A DNA stretch of 64,000 nt from Jacaranda mimosifolia (GCA_018894105.1 CM032133.1:17126501-17190500), one strand, 5' to 3'; numbered from the stretch's first letter, positions 49,741 through 61,275 are shown. Translations and numbers: made by a program. Notes: a model not told the origin generated them from the sequence alone.

Positions 49741-50880
49741 TACATTTGAAATTATGTTAACTTTTATTATCTAAGTCATTGTTTGACTATCATGAAATGA
49801 TTTTTTAGTCCTAGGACAAATATAGTCATGAGACCTTATTTGTCCCACAACATTGATATCAAAATGATACACCTACCACCTATTATGATGTTGTACACTA
49901 GCTTGAAAAGGTAACATAAGTGGCACTATATTGCAGTATTAAAACACTTTGTTGCGATATTATGTTCTTAAGATGAAATATTTTCTTCAATAAGTAATAT
50001 TAAATAAATTAAGAATTTATTTTGCTTCAATGAGGTACTCTCTTTTGATTTGCAATATCAAGTTTATAGATTTTAAACATCATCTAATTTAAGTGTTTTA
50101 GACCTTGTTATATTAGTATAGCTATGAAACTCTATTTTTTTGCTACAATATTGACGTTCAAATGAAATATTCTGCCATCAATATTGGTGCTTTACACTAA
50201 TAATTGTGTTTCTAACAATTTGAAGACATGCTTATCCCAACCGTTAATTGAAGAATACATGATTTTATTGTTTTAGGATTGTTTTATATGTTGTTCCATA
50301 TATAAATTGAGGCAAATTAGGTCATATGACTAATAAGTATAGAATCATTCCAATGCAGTATTAGATGCTGAAGATGAGGTTTCTATCTTTTGAAGTCAAG
50401 TATTTACATACAGAAATAAGGTATTGTTTTGCTAAAATGAGGTATTACATTTATGTTATGCAGTATCAGTTTTATACATTTTATCATTCATATAAGTATT
50501 TCAGGTCTTATTATGTTGGTATAATCACAAAGTTGTGTTTGTCCTTATAATATTGATGTCCAATTGAAACATTTACAACCTATAATGGTGTTTTACACTA
50601 CTAATTGTGTGTCCAACCATTTAAACATGCATGTGAATATTCTATTTTATTATTTTTGGATGGTCTTATCTATTTTTTTCATTAATAAATTAAGCAAACT
50701 AGGCCATACGATTGATAAATACAAAATCATTCTTATGCAGTACTAGATGCTAAAGATAAGGTATAAAAACTTTACAGTCGAGTACGTATCTATAAAAATA
50801 AAGTATTACTCTGCTGAAATGAGGTATTATTTAGCAAAATGAAAAATGAATATGGAGAAAAGCTCCAAATACAAATCAGC
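49741..50880 (+). repeat. Left arm, diverged (B-type) units
   Basis: About two and a half forward units of a diverged subtype: shared layout with the A-type units, plus its own words (AATAAGGTATTGTTTTGC, GCTAAAATGAGGTATTAC, CAGTATTAGATGCT). The same subtype returns in reverse at about 52621-53400. Confidence 0.82.
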
Positions 50881-52620
50881 TCAATAGTAGAAAATAATAG
50901 TCGTTTACCATCCCTTCTACACTAAAAAAATAGTACAACATATTCGTATACTACAAATCATATAATACAATACAAATTGATAAGACATAGAATTTCCCAT
51001 TGTAAACACAACTTTCTAATTAATAGTGAGTTTGAGCATCTTGGCCCCTCGAAAATATTTTTATTGAGCTTAAATTGAAGAAAATTTACCTCTTTTTTCC
51101 TACTATTTGCCAAGAAGATTTTGTTACTTATCAACTATAGAAACTCAAACTCATAATGACATGGATAAAAATGAGGTTATCGGTGTTCTTCCTGCTAAAC
51201 TTAATCTCAAAAAAAGACTTGGTTAGTAGTTACTTGGGTTTCTTCCTTCTGAAACAAGTTGTTAACAACAAAAAAAAAAATGCCTTGCTATGTTCACGGG
51301 AAAAAAGTCGCAGGAGAGAATTGCAGGAAAGAATAGTGGAGAGAGAAAGAAGGAAAAGAGAATGCTGAACTAAACCAAAAGAAAAGGAAAAATAAAGAAA
51401 ATAAAATATATGGGGGCATTTTGGACAATCTAGGTGGTTGGAAAGTGAACACAAAAAATAAAGTTAAAATTGGGAGTTGAAACCACAAAATTGATAGGTG
51501 GGGATTGAATCACAAAATGCAAATGGGTTTTGGTACTTTTAGAAAAGATGCTCTTGATACAATCCCCACATCTTAAAATTATAATTTGAACTCCCTATCT
51601 CAAGTTTATTTTCTGAGCTTACTCCCCACCAATCTGAATTGACCATAATACCCTTATTTTTAGTTGTTTCTTTTTTTTCTTTCATTGGCTGAAAATTTCT
51701 CTCTTCATCCCCAAAAACCCGCCACTCATTCTTTGTATCTCCCTCCCATATTTCTCATCTTTCTCGTTAAATGAAGCTAATTTTTTTTTTTTCATTCGGT
51801 CGCCATAGGATGAAGTTGATTTTTTTCTTCCTATTATTGTCAATAATATTTCAGAGATTGAAGACACCCATTTCTCTACATTTCCACCAAATATAACTGC
51901 ATTTCCAGTAGATATAACTACATTTCAACCTAAACCATGAAGAATTAAAAAAATATTTCAAGAAAACATTCTAAAACCTCTTATGGGTTCTGTAGATATA
52001 TATTTCTTATTTTAAATAAATCAAAAATGAAAGCACCCAAACATGATAGAATAGAAGTGTTTGGTAAAACTAAGTGCATAACGTCTTCTGGTTAAACTAA
52101 TTTAAAATCACTGTAACTCGGGAGATGTTTGGCCTATTCAAATCCCATTTGGATTTCATTGCTATTAACTCAAAAAATATCTCAATGCCAATTTTATGGC
52201 TTTGAAAATCCAGCACGACACTTATTGATAGAGTTATGTCTTTAGTTTGATCATTGAGGCATCATTAGACTTCTTCTGCTTAAAATCTATTTTCTCATAT
52301 TCATATACTAATGATTGATTAGTTGTTGAGATTTCACAATTGGCTTCTTGATAGTGACTCACAACATGATATGTGACTATGAATTGTTTCCATTGCTGTG
52401 CAATACAGGTTCTCAAGTTTATAGAAGGACTTGTGAAATACAACAGGGATGCAAGGTAAATTGCAAAAGCAAATTGTAAACATGTTAAAATTATTACTGG
52501 CCGAACTGAGGCATCTTTTGCGTCCTCATTTTGGCCTTTCTTCCCATATAATCATTCAGCATTCCTTCCAAATACTCTCCACTTCTTATGGTTGAACTTT
52601 GAGATAAGCCCATCTCTAAA
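50881..52620. other. Central spacer of the palindromic array
   Basis: The only part between the two arms without the repeat unit. It holds a small foldback MITE (51411-51655), AT-rich DNA and short open frames without motifs. I see no transposase, so if the array is a mobile element its source of transposase is elsewhere. Confidence 0.6.
51411..51655. mobile_element. Foldback MITE, ~120-bp arms and almost no loop
   Basis: The two halves are imperfect reverse complements along nearly their whole length: GGGGGCATTTTGGACAA opposite TTGACCATAATACCC, GGGAGTTGAAA opposite TTTGAACTCCC, GGTGGGGATTGAATC opposite GATACAATCCCCAC. The terminal words resemble those of MULE-derived MITEs. No clear target duplication. 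It sits near the centre of the large palindromic array. Confidence 0.72.
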
Positions 52621-53400
52621 ATATAGCCACTAAGATATAAAATTAATACTGCATAACAAAAAAGTAATACCTTATTTTAGCAAAATAGTATTTCATTTTC
52701 GTGGATAAGTACTCATCTGCATAAATGTAATAACTCTATAGCATCTTGTACTACATTATAGTAATTCTATACTCATTCGTGTATAATTTAATTTGCCTTG
52801 ATCTACTGGTCAATCAACATATAAGTAATGGTTGGGATACACACGTGTTCAAATGGTTAGGAATACAACTACTAGTGTGAAATACTATTGAATGTGGTGA
52901 AATAATTCATTTGGACATCAACGTTGTAGGGAAAAATAGGGTTTCGTTGTTGTACCAACATAACAAGGTCTAAAATTGTTGAATTGAATGATATCTAAAT
53001 TATAAAACTAATACTGTATAACAGAAAGGTAATACCTGGTTTTAGCAAAATAGTACTTCACATTTGTAAATAAATACTCAACTCCAGAAATATGATAACT
53101 TATATTTAGCATCTTGTAATGTATTATAGTAATTCTATACTTATTCGTGTATGATCTAATTTGTCTCAATTTATTGGTGAATCAACATATAAGACCATCT
53201 GAAAATAGTAAACCATATTTTCTTCAAGCAATGATTGGTATACATACGTGTTCAAATGATTAGAAATACAACTATTAGTGTAAAACACTATTGTATGTGG
53301 CAAAATAATTCATTTAGATGTCAACGTTGTAGGGAATAGCCTAATTAACCTTAGTTTTGTAGATGAAACAACATATTAGACCATCCCAAACATTAAAAAT
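52621..53400 (-). repeat. Right arm, diverged (B-type) units, reverse orientation
   Basis: About two reverse copies of the B subtype (AATACTGCATAACA, AATACCTTATTTTAGC, TAGCATCTTGTACTACATTA, GACATCAACGTTGTAGGGAA). They are reverse complements of the words at 49.9-50.9 kb. Confidence 0.85.
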
Positions 53401-54311
53401 ATGTTTTCGTTTATAAATAATAGGATACACACGTGTTTGAATAGTAAATACTTGAGTTTTGTATGTGCATACTTCAAAATGATCTCAAAATGCTTACACC
53501 TCTTAATAACATGCTTAGAAATAGGTTTGCATCACTGGTATTGCAACCTTAACACAATTTTATTAGTTATTTTTACTTTTATAATGAATACCATATTCTA
53601 AGAAAATAATATGGTACATTTTTGTCAAATCTAGTACTTCACTCTGAATATTTATATTGGATATTTATATTCTAGTACGTACTTATACTCACTTTTTCTT
53701 TGGGCGAATGTACCTCAATTTGATGAGTGAAATAACATATAAGGCCATTTAATGCAATAAAATCATATTTTCTTAAAGTAATGGTCGTGATAGCACGTGT
53801 TTAAATGGTTGTGAAGACAACTACCCCCATTCAACCACTTATGTTTTCATCCATAATAATATAAAGCATTGATGTATGTGGAAAATGTATCATTTCAACA
53901 TCATCATAAAAAAGCAAGCAATATCTCATCACTATATTAGTCCTAGAATTAAGAAATTATGGTTTGATAATCATAAAATGACTCAAATAATTAAATTCAA
54001 CTTAATTTATTATGTATTAAGAATGATACCGAACATTGAGAAAATAATACCATTTTTTCAATTTCAGTACTTAATTCTTGATATATACTGGATTTTCCTA
54101 GTCTTATACGTCTTTGGAGTGTTCTTATTTCACTTTTTCTTTAGCTAATTTACCTCAATTTGATGGATGAAACAAGATATAAGACAATCTCATACAATAA
54201 AATTATGTTATCTTCAAATAATGATTGTGATAGTGCGTGTGCTAATGGTTGGGAATACAAATACCCACATCCAACCACTTGTACTCTCATTCATACTAAT
54301 GTAAACCATTA
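53401..54311 (-). repeat. Right arm, A-type units up to the first insertion
   Basis: Reverse copies of the A subtype. AACTTAAT lies at 53999, and words such as ATTAGTCCTAGAATTAA and ACCTCAATTTGATGG are the reverse complements of left-arm words. The last unit is cut at ...AAACCATTA by the TIR element at 54312. Confidence 0.87.
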
Positions 54312-54765
54312 GGTAGTGGTTGGTATGCATGAATAGAGTTAGATGGGAATGGAATGAATATGGAATAGAATTAGTATACGTCATTCTATGCTTGGTATGA
54401 TAAAGAATGAGAAAGAAATGGAATCGTCATTCTTTACTTGATTTCAATATCATGATTGGTATTGAGCAATGATAGGTAGGAATGGAATTAAAGTATTTTA
54501 AATGAAAAAATTATCCTTTTTGTATAAAAATTATTAAAATAAATTATTTATATATCATAATTCTCTACTTTTTATGCAATCTTTAATTTTTTATTTCATA
54601 AAATTGAATTACAAAGACAATGATTTATTTATATTTTGGAAAGTAAAATTAATTTTTTATGGGTGAAAATAAAAGGATGCGGTACCTAGTTAATTTTTTT
54701 TTTATCGGAGTTTGAATATTATAGGAGAAATCCTTGTAGATAAGAAGATATTATCAAAAAAGATA

Positions 54766-57175
54766 GAGTTAATTACAGGGAACACACCTGAGGTTTACGA
54801 AATTACAATTACCTCTCCTAGGGTTAATAGCCGTTTAAAAATCGTGACGGAAGATGTGAAATGGCCGTTATACCCTTACTAATTCAAAAAAAAACAAAAA
54901 ATTGAAAAAATAAAAAGTCTTTTCTGCCTCTCTGTGTATGAAGATCACAGACGGGTAGAATTCTTGTCCCTCCATCATTCATCTCTCCCCCTTAAACTCT
55001 CGTGCTTTTGTTCTTTCATTGGTGGTGCATGCTCATTTTTAGACAACAAAACTCTCCAAAAAACTTGTGGATTCTTCTTGATCGTACACAACCAACTCCC
55101 TCTATCATGAAATTTTAGTGGCATTTCCCATTTTCAAGCGAAAATGGCTCCTAAATGTATGGGCAAGTTTTTTCACAATTTTTTTTTTTTAATATTTATG
55201 TTAGATCAAGTTAGTTTTAGTTGTATTTTGTGTTGGGTGTTATTATTTTGTGATTTTAAAGTGGAGGGTGACCTATTTTTGTTTCAAAAAATGTGATTTT
55301 TTTTGTTTTTTGGACATAATATTATATGTTGGAATGTTTATTGATGAATGTATAATTATATTTTGCATGATTTGATGTGATTTGTAAAAAACCTAATTTT
55401 TGATTGTTGCCATCCAAATAAAAACCCTAGCTTTGGATTTTTATGGCATTTTGTTGTACTCTTTTTGGTCCTTAAGTAAAAGTTGTTTTCTTTTGTTGTT
55501 TCGCTTGATAGGTTCAGAAAAAATAATTGATATTGTTGTTCACTATGGGGAAGACCATAGACATTCATGATAGATAGGCAAAAGGTATTATTATCTTCCT
55601 TTTCCTGATTTTCACTTTCTGTAACTAGAGAATTTGGTATGATCTATTTTGAAATGTGTATCAGTTCCAACTGTGTTTAAGTGTAATGTGAAAAAAATTG
55701 TAAGGGTATTAAATGTTGAGTTGTGGTCTTGTGAGGGTGTTACTTGTTATATTTTACTGGAATGTGATTAAATTGTAGGGGTATTCGCCTTCGGCTCTAT
55801 TTTATATAATTTGCACTGGAATCTAACTAAGGTGTCGACTGTAATGTGTCCGAACTTGGAAGGGTGCCATTTGTAATGTTTTAAACATTAAAGGGTGCTA
55901 CTTGTTTATAAGGTTTCTTAGTTGGTTTTCTGATATTATACATTGTTCTCTATTATAATCTAGGGTCTTGTGGAGACAATCAGCGAATTGGTGCCACACT
56001 CAATCAATAGAAAGTGTATAAGGCATATTTACTCTAATTTCATACTTTCCTTTTCTGGAGTTTTGCTAAGGAAGTACTTCTTGACAGCTGCAAGAGCTTA
56101 GCACGTACAAGATCATAATTTTGCCATGTACAAGATAGAAGAGGTAAAGCCTGCAGCTCATGAGATAGCCTTCATGTTTAAGGAAATGCCCCTACTGTTG
56201 GAGGATTGCGGATGACAATATTGGCTTTGATGATGGATATTATGCTGCTTTTAATGGAATTGTGGAATCAATTATGGCAAGTGAAGTGGAGGTGGGGGCA
56301 GTATAGTTGGTGCAGTTGGAGGAAGTGATGATGCATGTACTAGAGGAGCTAATGAAGTAGGAAGGGGTTTTGATGAAAGTGTTGGAGAAAAATGATTAAT
56401 GCTTTATTATCACTATATTTTGTCATTTTAAACTTTGGATTCATGAACCAAGTACACAGGTTTTGCTTGATGTTTTGTGCAGTTAGTTGATCTTTCTTTT
56501 TGTACAACCCTTTAGAATTTTGTGTAGTTCATCACATTTGCATATCTGATTGATGGTTAAATGTGAAGTAGTTTATTGGATTGTTATGGTTTTTTCCTAG
56601 TTCAAGGTACAATATTGCAAGTTATAAAATTGAGAAAGAACAGTTAATGTATTGTGGAATTTGTTCAAGGGGGCTCTATGTAACTAATCATTCATATCAG
56701 GGTGTTATACGTAACTTCAAAGTTTACAAATAAAATTCAGCCACTAAAAAATTATATTAAAATAAAAAAAATGTTGATATTTATTACTTTTAATTAATAT
56801 AATAATAATGAATTATTTTAAATAATTATTTTACGTAATTAATTTCCAACCGTTACATTAACCATTAGTTTAATTTCTTACAATAAACCCCTTTAGTGCT
56901 TTCAACATTACAAGTAGATCCACACAAGCATGACCCACATAAGGGTATTTTGGTCCAATCACATGGTAAACGGTCAAGCCTAATCAAACAAAAGGCAAAA
57001 TTGAAATTTTAAAAAATATCAATGCTGACATCAGCAAAAATCATTAGTTTGACTAACGACTGGGTCTATTTGTTAGATAGAGACAAACCCCATGAGAGGT
57101 ATTTGTAATTTCGTAGACCTTAGAGGTAGTTTCTGTATTTAGCCCAAACCTCATGGGAGTCCCTGTAATTAACCC
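54766..57175 (+). mobile_element. MULE nested in the TIR element, 9-bp target duplication
   Basis: The 2.4-kb element begins GAGTTAATTACAGGGA; its right end in reverse complement is GGGTTAATTACAGGGA. The TIRs extend inwards through GAGGTTT and ACGAAATTACAA words, with a ~35-bp gap on one side. AAAAAGATA flanks both ends (54757-54765 and 57176-57184), the 9-bp duplication expected for Mutator-like elements. It carries a transposase remnant at 55964-56186. Confidence 0.9.
55964..56186 (+). pseudogene. MULE transposase fragment with in-frame stop
   Basis: An open stretch reads GLVETISELVPHSINRKCIR, then HIYSNFILSFSGVLLRKYF, then LTAARA, a TAG stop, and HVQDHNFAMYKIEEVK. It corresponds to the MULE transposase region with the C...RHIYxNF signature and the LxxxFWxAAxA block (PF10551 and just after). 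The rest of the protein is absent or unrecognisable. One in-frame stop is visible. Confidence 0.82.
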
Positions 57176-57428
57176 AAAAAGATATATATGAAGGTTTTGT
57201 GATGGTTTAGAATTCTATTATTAAATATTAGAGGGTAATTTTGTCAAATACAAAAATATGTTCATTCCTAATAGATTATGAATAGCTAAACCTATGGGGG
57301 GAATGAATGGCTAAACCCATTTTTTAGGAATGAGGATTCACATTCTTGCATTATACCAATCATAGGTTCATGAATAGATTGGGAATGCTTATTCCATTCC
57401 CACTTCATTTCTGCATACCAATCATACC

Positions 57429-59881
57429 ATTAGTATACGAGGTAAATGAATCCCTTCGATACCATCATCCAAAAGCCAATTAACCTCTCATAGCTATATT
57501 AGCCCTAAGACTAATAAATCATGGTTTGATAATTATGTAATGGCCAGATTAAGACAAATTCAACTTAATCTCTAATTTACAAGGAATGATACTGCAAATC
57601 GACAAAAATTACCGATTGTCGGGACTTTATACTTTATCTTTGCAATTTTGTACTAAATTTGCCCTCGTTCTGTACTTATTTTGCTTGTTTTTATACTTAT
57701 TTTTTCTTTGGCCGAATTTACCTCAATTTGATTGGTGGAACAACATATAAAACTCTCTAATACAATAAAATCATTTTTTTTTCAAGTAATGGTCGTGATA
57801 GTACGTGTACTAATGGTTGGGAACACAAATACCCACATCCAACTACTTATGTTCTCATTCATATTAGTGTAAACCATTAGTGTATGAGGTAAATGGATTC
57901 CTTCTGACATCATCACTGGAAGCCAATAAACATCTCATAACTATATCAATCCTAAAACTAATAAATCATAGTTGATAATCATGCAATGGCTTGATTAAGA
58001 CAAATTCAACTTAATCTCTAATGTACTAGGAATGATACTGCAAATCGAAAAAAAATACCGATTGTTGGGATTTTTATACTTTATCTCTGCAATTTTGTAC
58101 TAAATTCGCCCTCATTTTGTACTTATTTTGCTTGTTTTTTCATTTATTTTTTCTTTGGCTGAATTTACCTCAATTTGATTGGTGGAACAACATATAAAAC
58201 CCTCTAATACAATAAAATCATATTTTTTTCAAGTAATGGTCGTGATAGTACATGTGCTAATGGTTGGGAACACAAATACCCACATCCAACTACTTGTGTT
58301 CTCATTCATATTAGTGTAAACCATTAGTGTATGAGGTAAATGGATTCCTTCTGACATCATCACTGGAAGCCAATGAACCTCTCATAACTATATCAGTCCT
58401 AAAACTAATAAATCATAGTTTGATAATCATGCAATGGCCTGATTAAGACAAATTCAACTTAATCTCTAATGTACTAGGACTGATACTGCAAATCGACAAA
58501 AAATACCGATTGTTGGGATTTTTATACTTTATCTTTGCAATTTTGTACTAAATTCGCCCTCATTCTGTATTATTTTGCTTGTTTATTTATTTATTTATTT
58601 ATTCTTTGGCCGAATTTACCTCAATTTGATTGGTGGAACAACATATAAAACTCTTTAATACAATAAAATCATTTTTTTCAAATAATGGTCGTGATAGTAC
58701 ATGTGCTAATGGTTGGGAACACAAATACCCATATCCAACTACTTATTTTCTCATTCATATTAGTGTAAACCATTAGGGCTCGTTTGCTTTCAATAATGTG
58801 ATTAGAAGTGACATACAATCAAATTATATATTTTAAGCCCATTAGGATATAATATTTTAATTTTATGTTTGGTTGGTATGATTAATATATAAATAAATTA
58901 AAACATAATATATAAATTTACTATTATATCATTTATACCTTTTAATAAGTTTTTCATAATTTCCTCATTCTTCCCCATTTCTAGGAACATGGTTTAATTG
59001 GAAATAAAATAAAAAATAGATCCTAATAGATCTTTGTAATTCTTATCACACCTAATCAAGCATTCTCCCTCTTGATCCATTTTCCAAAAACAACAATAAA
59101 TAATGTTGGGCCTAGGATTTATCAAGGACTTTTGTCAATTGAAACAAACATTAAAAGAGGCTTGATTAGATATGTATCACACCTAATCAAGTCAAGCAAA
59201 CAAGGCCTTAGTGTATGAGGTAAATGGATTCCTTCTGACATCATTATTGGAAGCCAATGAACCTCTCATAACTATATCAGTTCTAAAACTAATAAATCAT
59301 AGTTTGATAATCATGCAATGACCTGATTAAGACAAATTCAACTTAATCTCTAATGTACTAAGAATGATACTGCAAATTGACTAAAAATACTAAATTTTAG
59401 GATTTTTATACTTCATTTGTGCAATTTTTTTATTGAATTCGCCCTCATTCTACTTATTTGGCGTGTTTTTATACTTGTTTTTCCTTTTACCATATTTACC
59501 TCAATTCAATAGGTGAAACAACATGTAAGACCCTCTGATGCAATAAAATCATATTTTCTTCAATTGATGGTCGTGATAGTACATCGTTTAATTGTTGGGA
59601 ACACAAATACTCATATCCAACCACTTGTATTTTCATTTGTATTAGTGTAAACCATTGGTATATATGAAGTAAATGGATCCTTTCGACACCACAATAAAAA
59701 ATTAATAAACCTACCGTGGGTATATCAGTTCTAGAACTTATAAATCATGATTTGATAATCATACAATGGTCAAATTAAGACAAATTCAACTTAATCTCTA
59801 ATGTACTAAGAATGATATTGCAAATCTAAAAGAAAATATTGAATTTTGAGATTTTTATATTTCATCTTTGCAATTTTGTAC
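57429..59881 (-). repeat. Right arm, outer part: five very regular A-type units
   Basis: AACTTAAT lies at 57562, 58008, 58456, 59340 and 59788. The spacings are 446, 448, 884 (449 after removing the 435 bp added by the MITE and its target duplication) and 448. The units at 57.5-59.2 kb are close to identical by eye, much more so than left-arm copies, so they were probably duplicated or homogenised recently. The array ends at 59881 (GCAATTTTGTACC) before a T-run. Confidence 0.93.
58776..59207. mobile_element. Tourist/Harbinger-type MITE with TTA duplication, empty sites next door
   Basis: The 432-bp element begins GGGCTCGTTTGCTTTC and ends AAGCAAACAAGGCC. TTA lies on both sides (58773-58775 and 59208-59210). 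Sister repeat units at 57.9 and 58.3 kb carry the uninterrupted site ACCATTAGTGTATGAGG, which fixes the limits and the 3-bp duplication exactly. Inside, CACACCTAATCAAG occurs twice near the right end. Confidence 0.92.
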
Positions 59882-60512
59882 CTTTTTTTTTTTTTTTTGT
59901 GATATCTTTCCTTACAAGGAAAAAATAAATTCTCGTAAAAGGATCTTATGAATCAAAATAGTTCTCCTCAAACTAATGAACAATCAAGATGCGAAAAGAG
60001 GGCCAGACAGCTAAAACGTTTGGTCATGTTGGAAAGTGAACCTAAGATAATTAGCTGAAGCATTCTCTAGTCCAGAAGCTCAGCTTTGGAAAGAAATCAA
60101 TAAAGAAATAGACTCCACCATGCAAATTCACATTTGAGAGTCAGTTGATCTCCAACGATGCTATAAATCATCATATTGTTATGAATTCTCAAAAGAAAAT
60201 ACAAATTCGATGGGTCTCTAAAAAAGTACAAGATTAAACTGGTAGCAAATAGTTCAAGCAAAGGGATGGTCTTAATTTCTTTTAAGACATATTCACCACT
60301 GGCGAGAATCTCATCATCAGGGTGCCCATAAATACTGATGTTACAATGGCTTTCCTCAATGGTTACAAGAAGAAAAATATATAATTGCAATTTCTTCTTT
60401 CAAGCCAAACAGCGTGAAGGCTGTCGCTCACACCTTGTAGCATGCCCAGGAATATACATTAATAATTTCAATTGTTTCTCGTGTTTGGACAAGAGCAGAA
60501 AATGTATAGACG
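59882..60512. other. Spacer after the array, nothing recognised
   Basis: Starts with a run of about 18 T residues. A 97-codon minus-strand frame at 60097-60390 (GHPDDEILASGEYVLKEIK) has no family I recognise and no splice context. Confidence 0.45.
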
Positions 60513-60520
60513 CATTAAGT

Positions 60521-61157
60521 TAGGGCCGTCAACAGGTCGGATTTGGATCAAATCTATCATATTCAAATCCGAATTCGATTAACAAAATTAATATCCTAAT
60601 CCGATGGATATTCAAAATTCGATTAAAAATTTCAACCCGATTTATTATTATTATTTTTTTCCTTTTAAATTTTATAACAATATTGTATTTATAAAGTAAA
60701 TATACGTCATATTTGAATTTTTAATAACTTTTTATTATATATTAGTTCAAAGGTTAAATATTTTAATGCTAAACTCATTTTTCACATTATATTATAGATG
60801 AACTATTATATGTTATTATATTTAATATTTTATCAATATCCCTCTTATTTTTTAAGTTAAAAATTCATTATTAATAGTATAGTATAGATGTTAATATAGA
60901 TATTAGGTCAATATAATACATAGATTTTATTTTAAAATCTTTATTAATATTATATATAAGAATATTAATTTAATAAAAAATATTAAGGTTCGGATTCGGA
61001 TCTTTAATAAATCGGATTGCTTAATTCCATATCCAATCCATTTATTTCGGATTTGGAATATTTATAATCAAATTTGATTCATTGAATATTTTAATCGGAT
61101 AAAAATCTTAAAATTCGAATGAAATTCGGATTAAAATTCGATCTATTGACAGCCCTA
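60521..61157. mobile_element. hAT-like non-autonomous element, perfect 8-bp duplication
   Basis: The 637-bp element begins TAGGGCCGTCAACAGGTCG and ends CGATCTATTGACAGCCCTA, closely inverted. CATTAAGT flanks both sides (60513-60520 and 61158-61165). Both subterminal regions repeat CGGATTTGGAT, AATCCGA and TTCGGATT words; the middle is AT-rich and non-coding. Confidence 0.92.
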
Positions 61158-61275
61158 CATTAAGTTATTATACGGACTTAAAAAAGCTCCAACACAGTCA
61201 TGCGCATATACATAAAAGACACACCAAGTGAATTTATTATAATATATAATATATATATATGTATGTATATTGTGA

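Larger units (their letters stand above)
54312..57428. mobile_element. PIF/Harbinger-like TIR element inserted in a repeat unit
   Basis: This 3.1-kb block interrupts a repeat unit within AAACCATTA|GTGTATGAGG, which is whole in neighbouring copies. Left end GGTAGTGGTTGGTATGCA; right end, in reverse complement, GGTATGATTGGTATGCA. TTA (or ATTA) flanks both sides, consistent with the 3-bp TWA duplication of PIF/Harbinger elements. The subterminal DNA repeats GGAATGGAATGAATA-type words. Most of its length is a nested MULE, so the original was about 700 bp and non-autonomous. Confidence 0.75.

Noticed and set aside
46369..59881. A CRISPR-like or centromeric satellite reading of the ~440-bp repeats
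   Set aside because: Units are far too long and spacer-free for CRISPR. A simple satellite would not show the mirrored A-B-centre-B'-A' order with matching outer ends, although a local satellite origin is not excluded.
60097..60390. A 97-codon minus-strand frame next to the palindromic array
   Set aside because: No family recognised, no splice context, and it lies in AT-rich spacer; not enough to call a gene.
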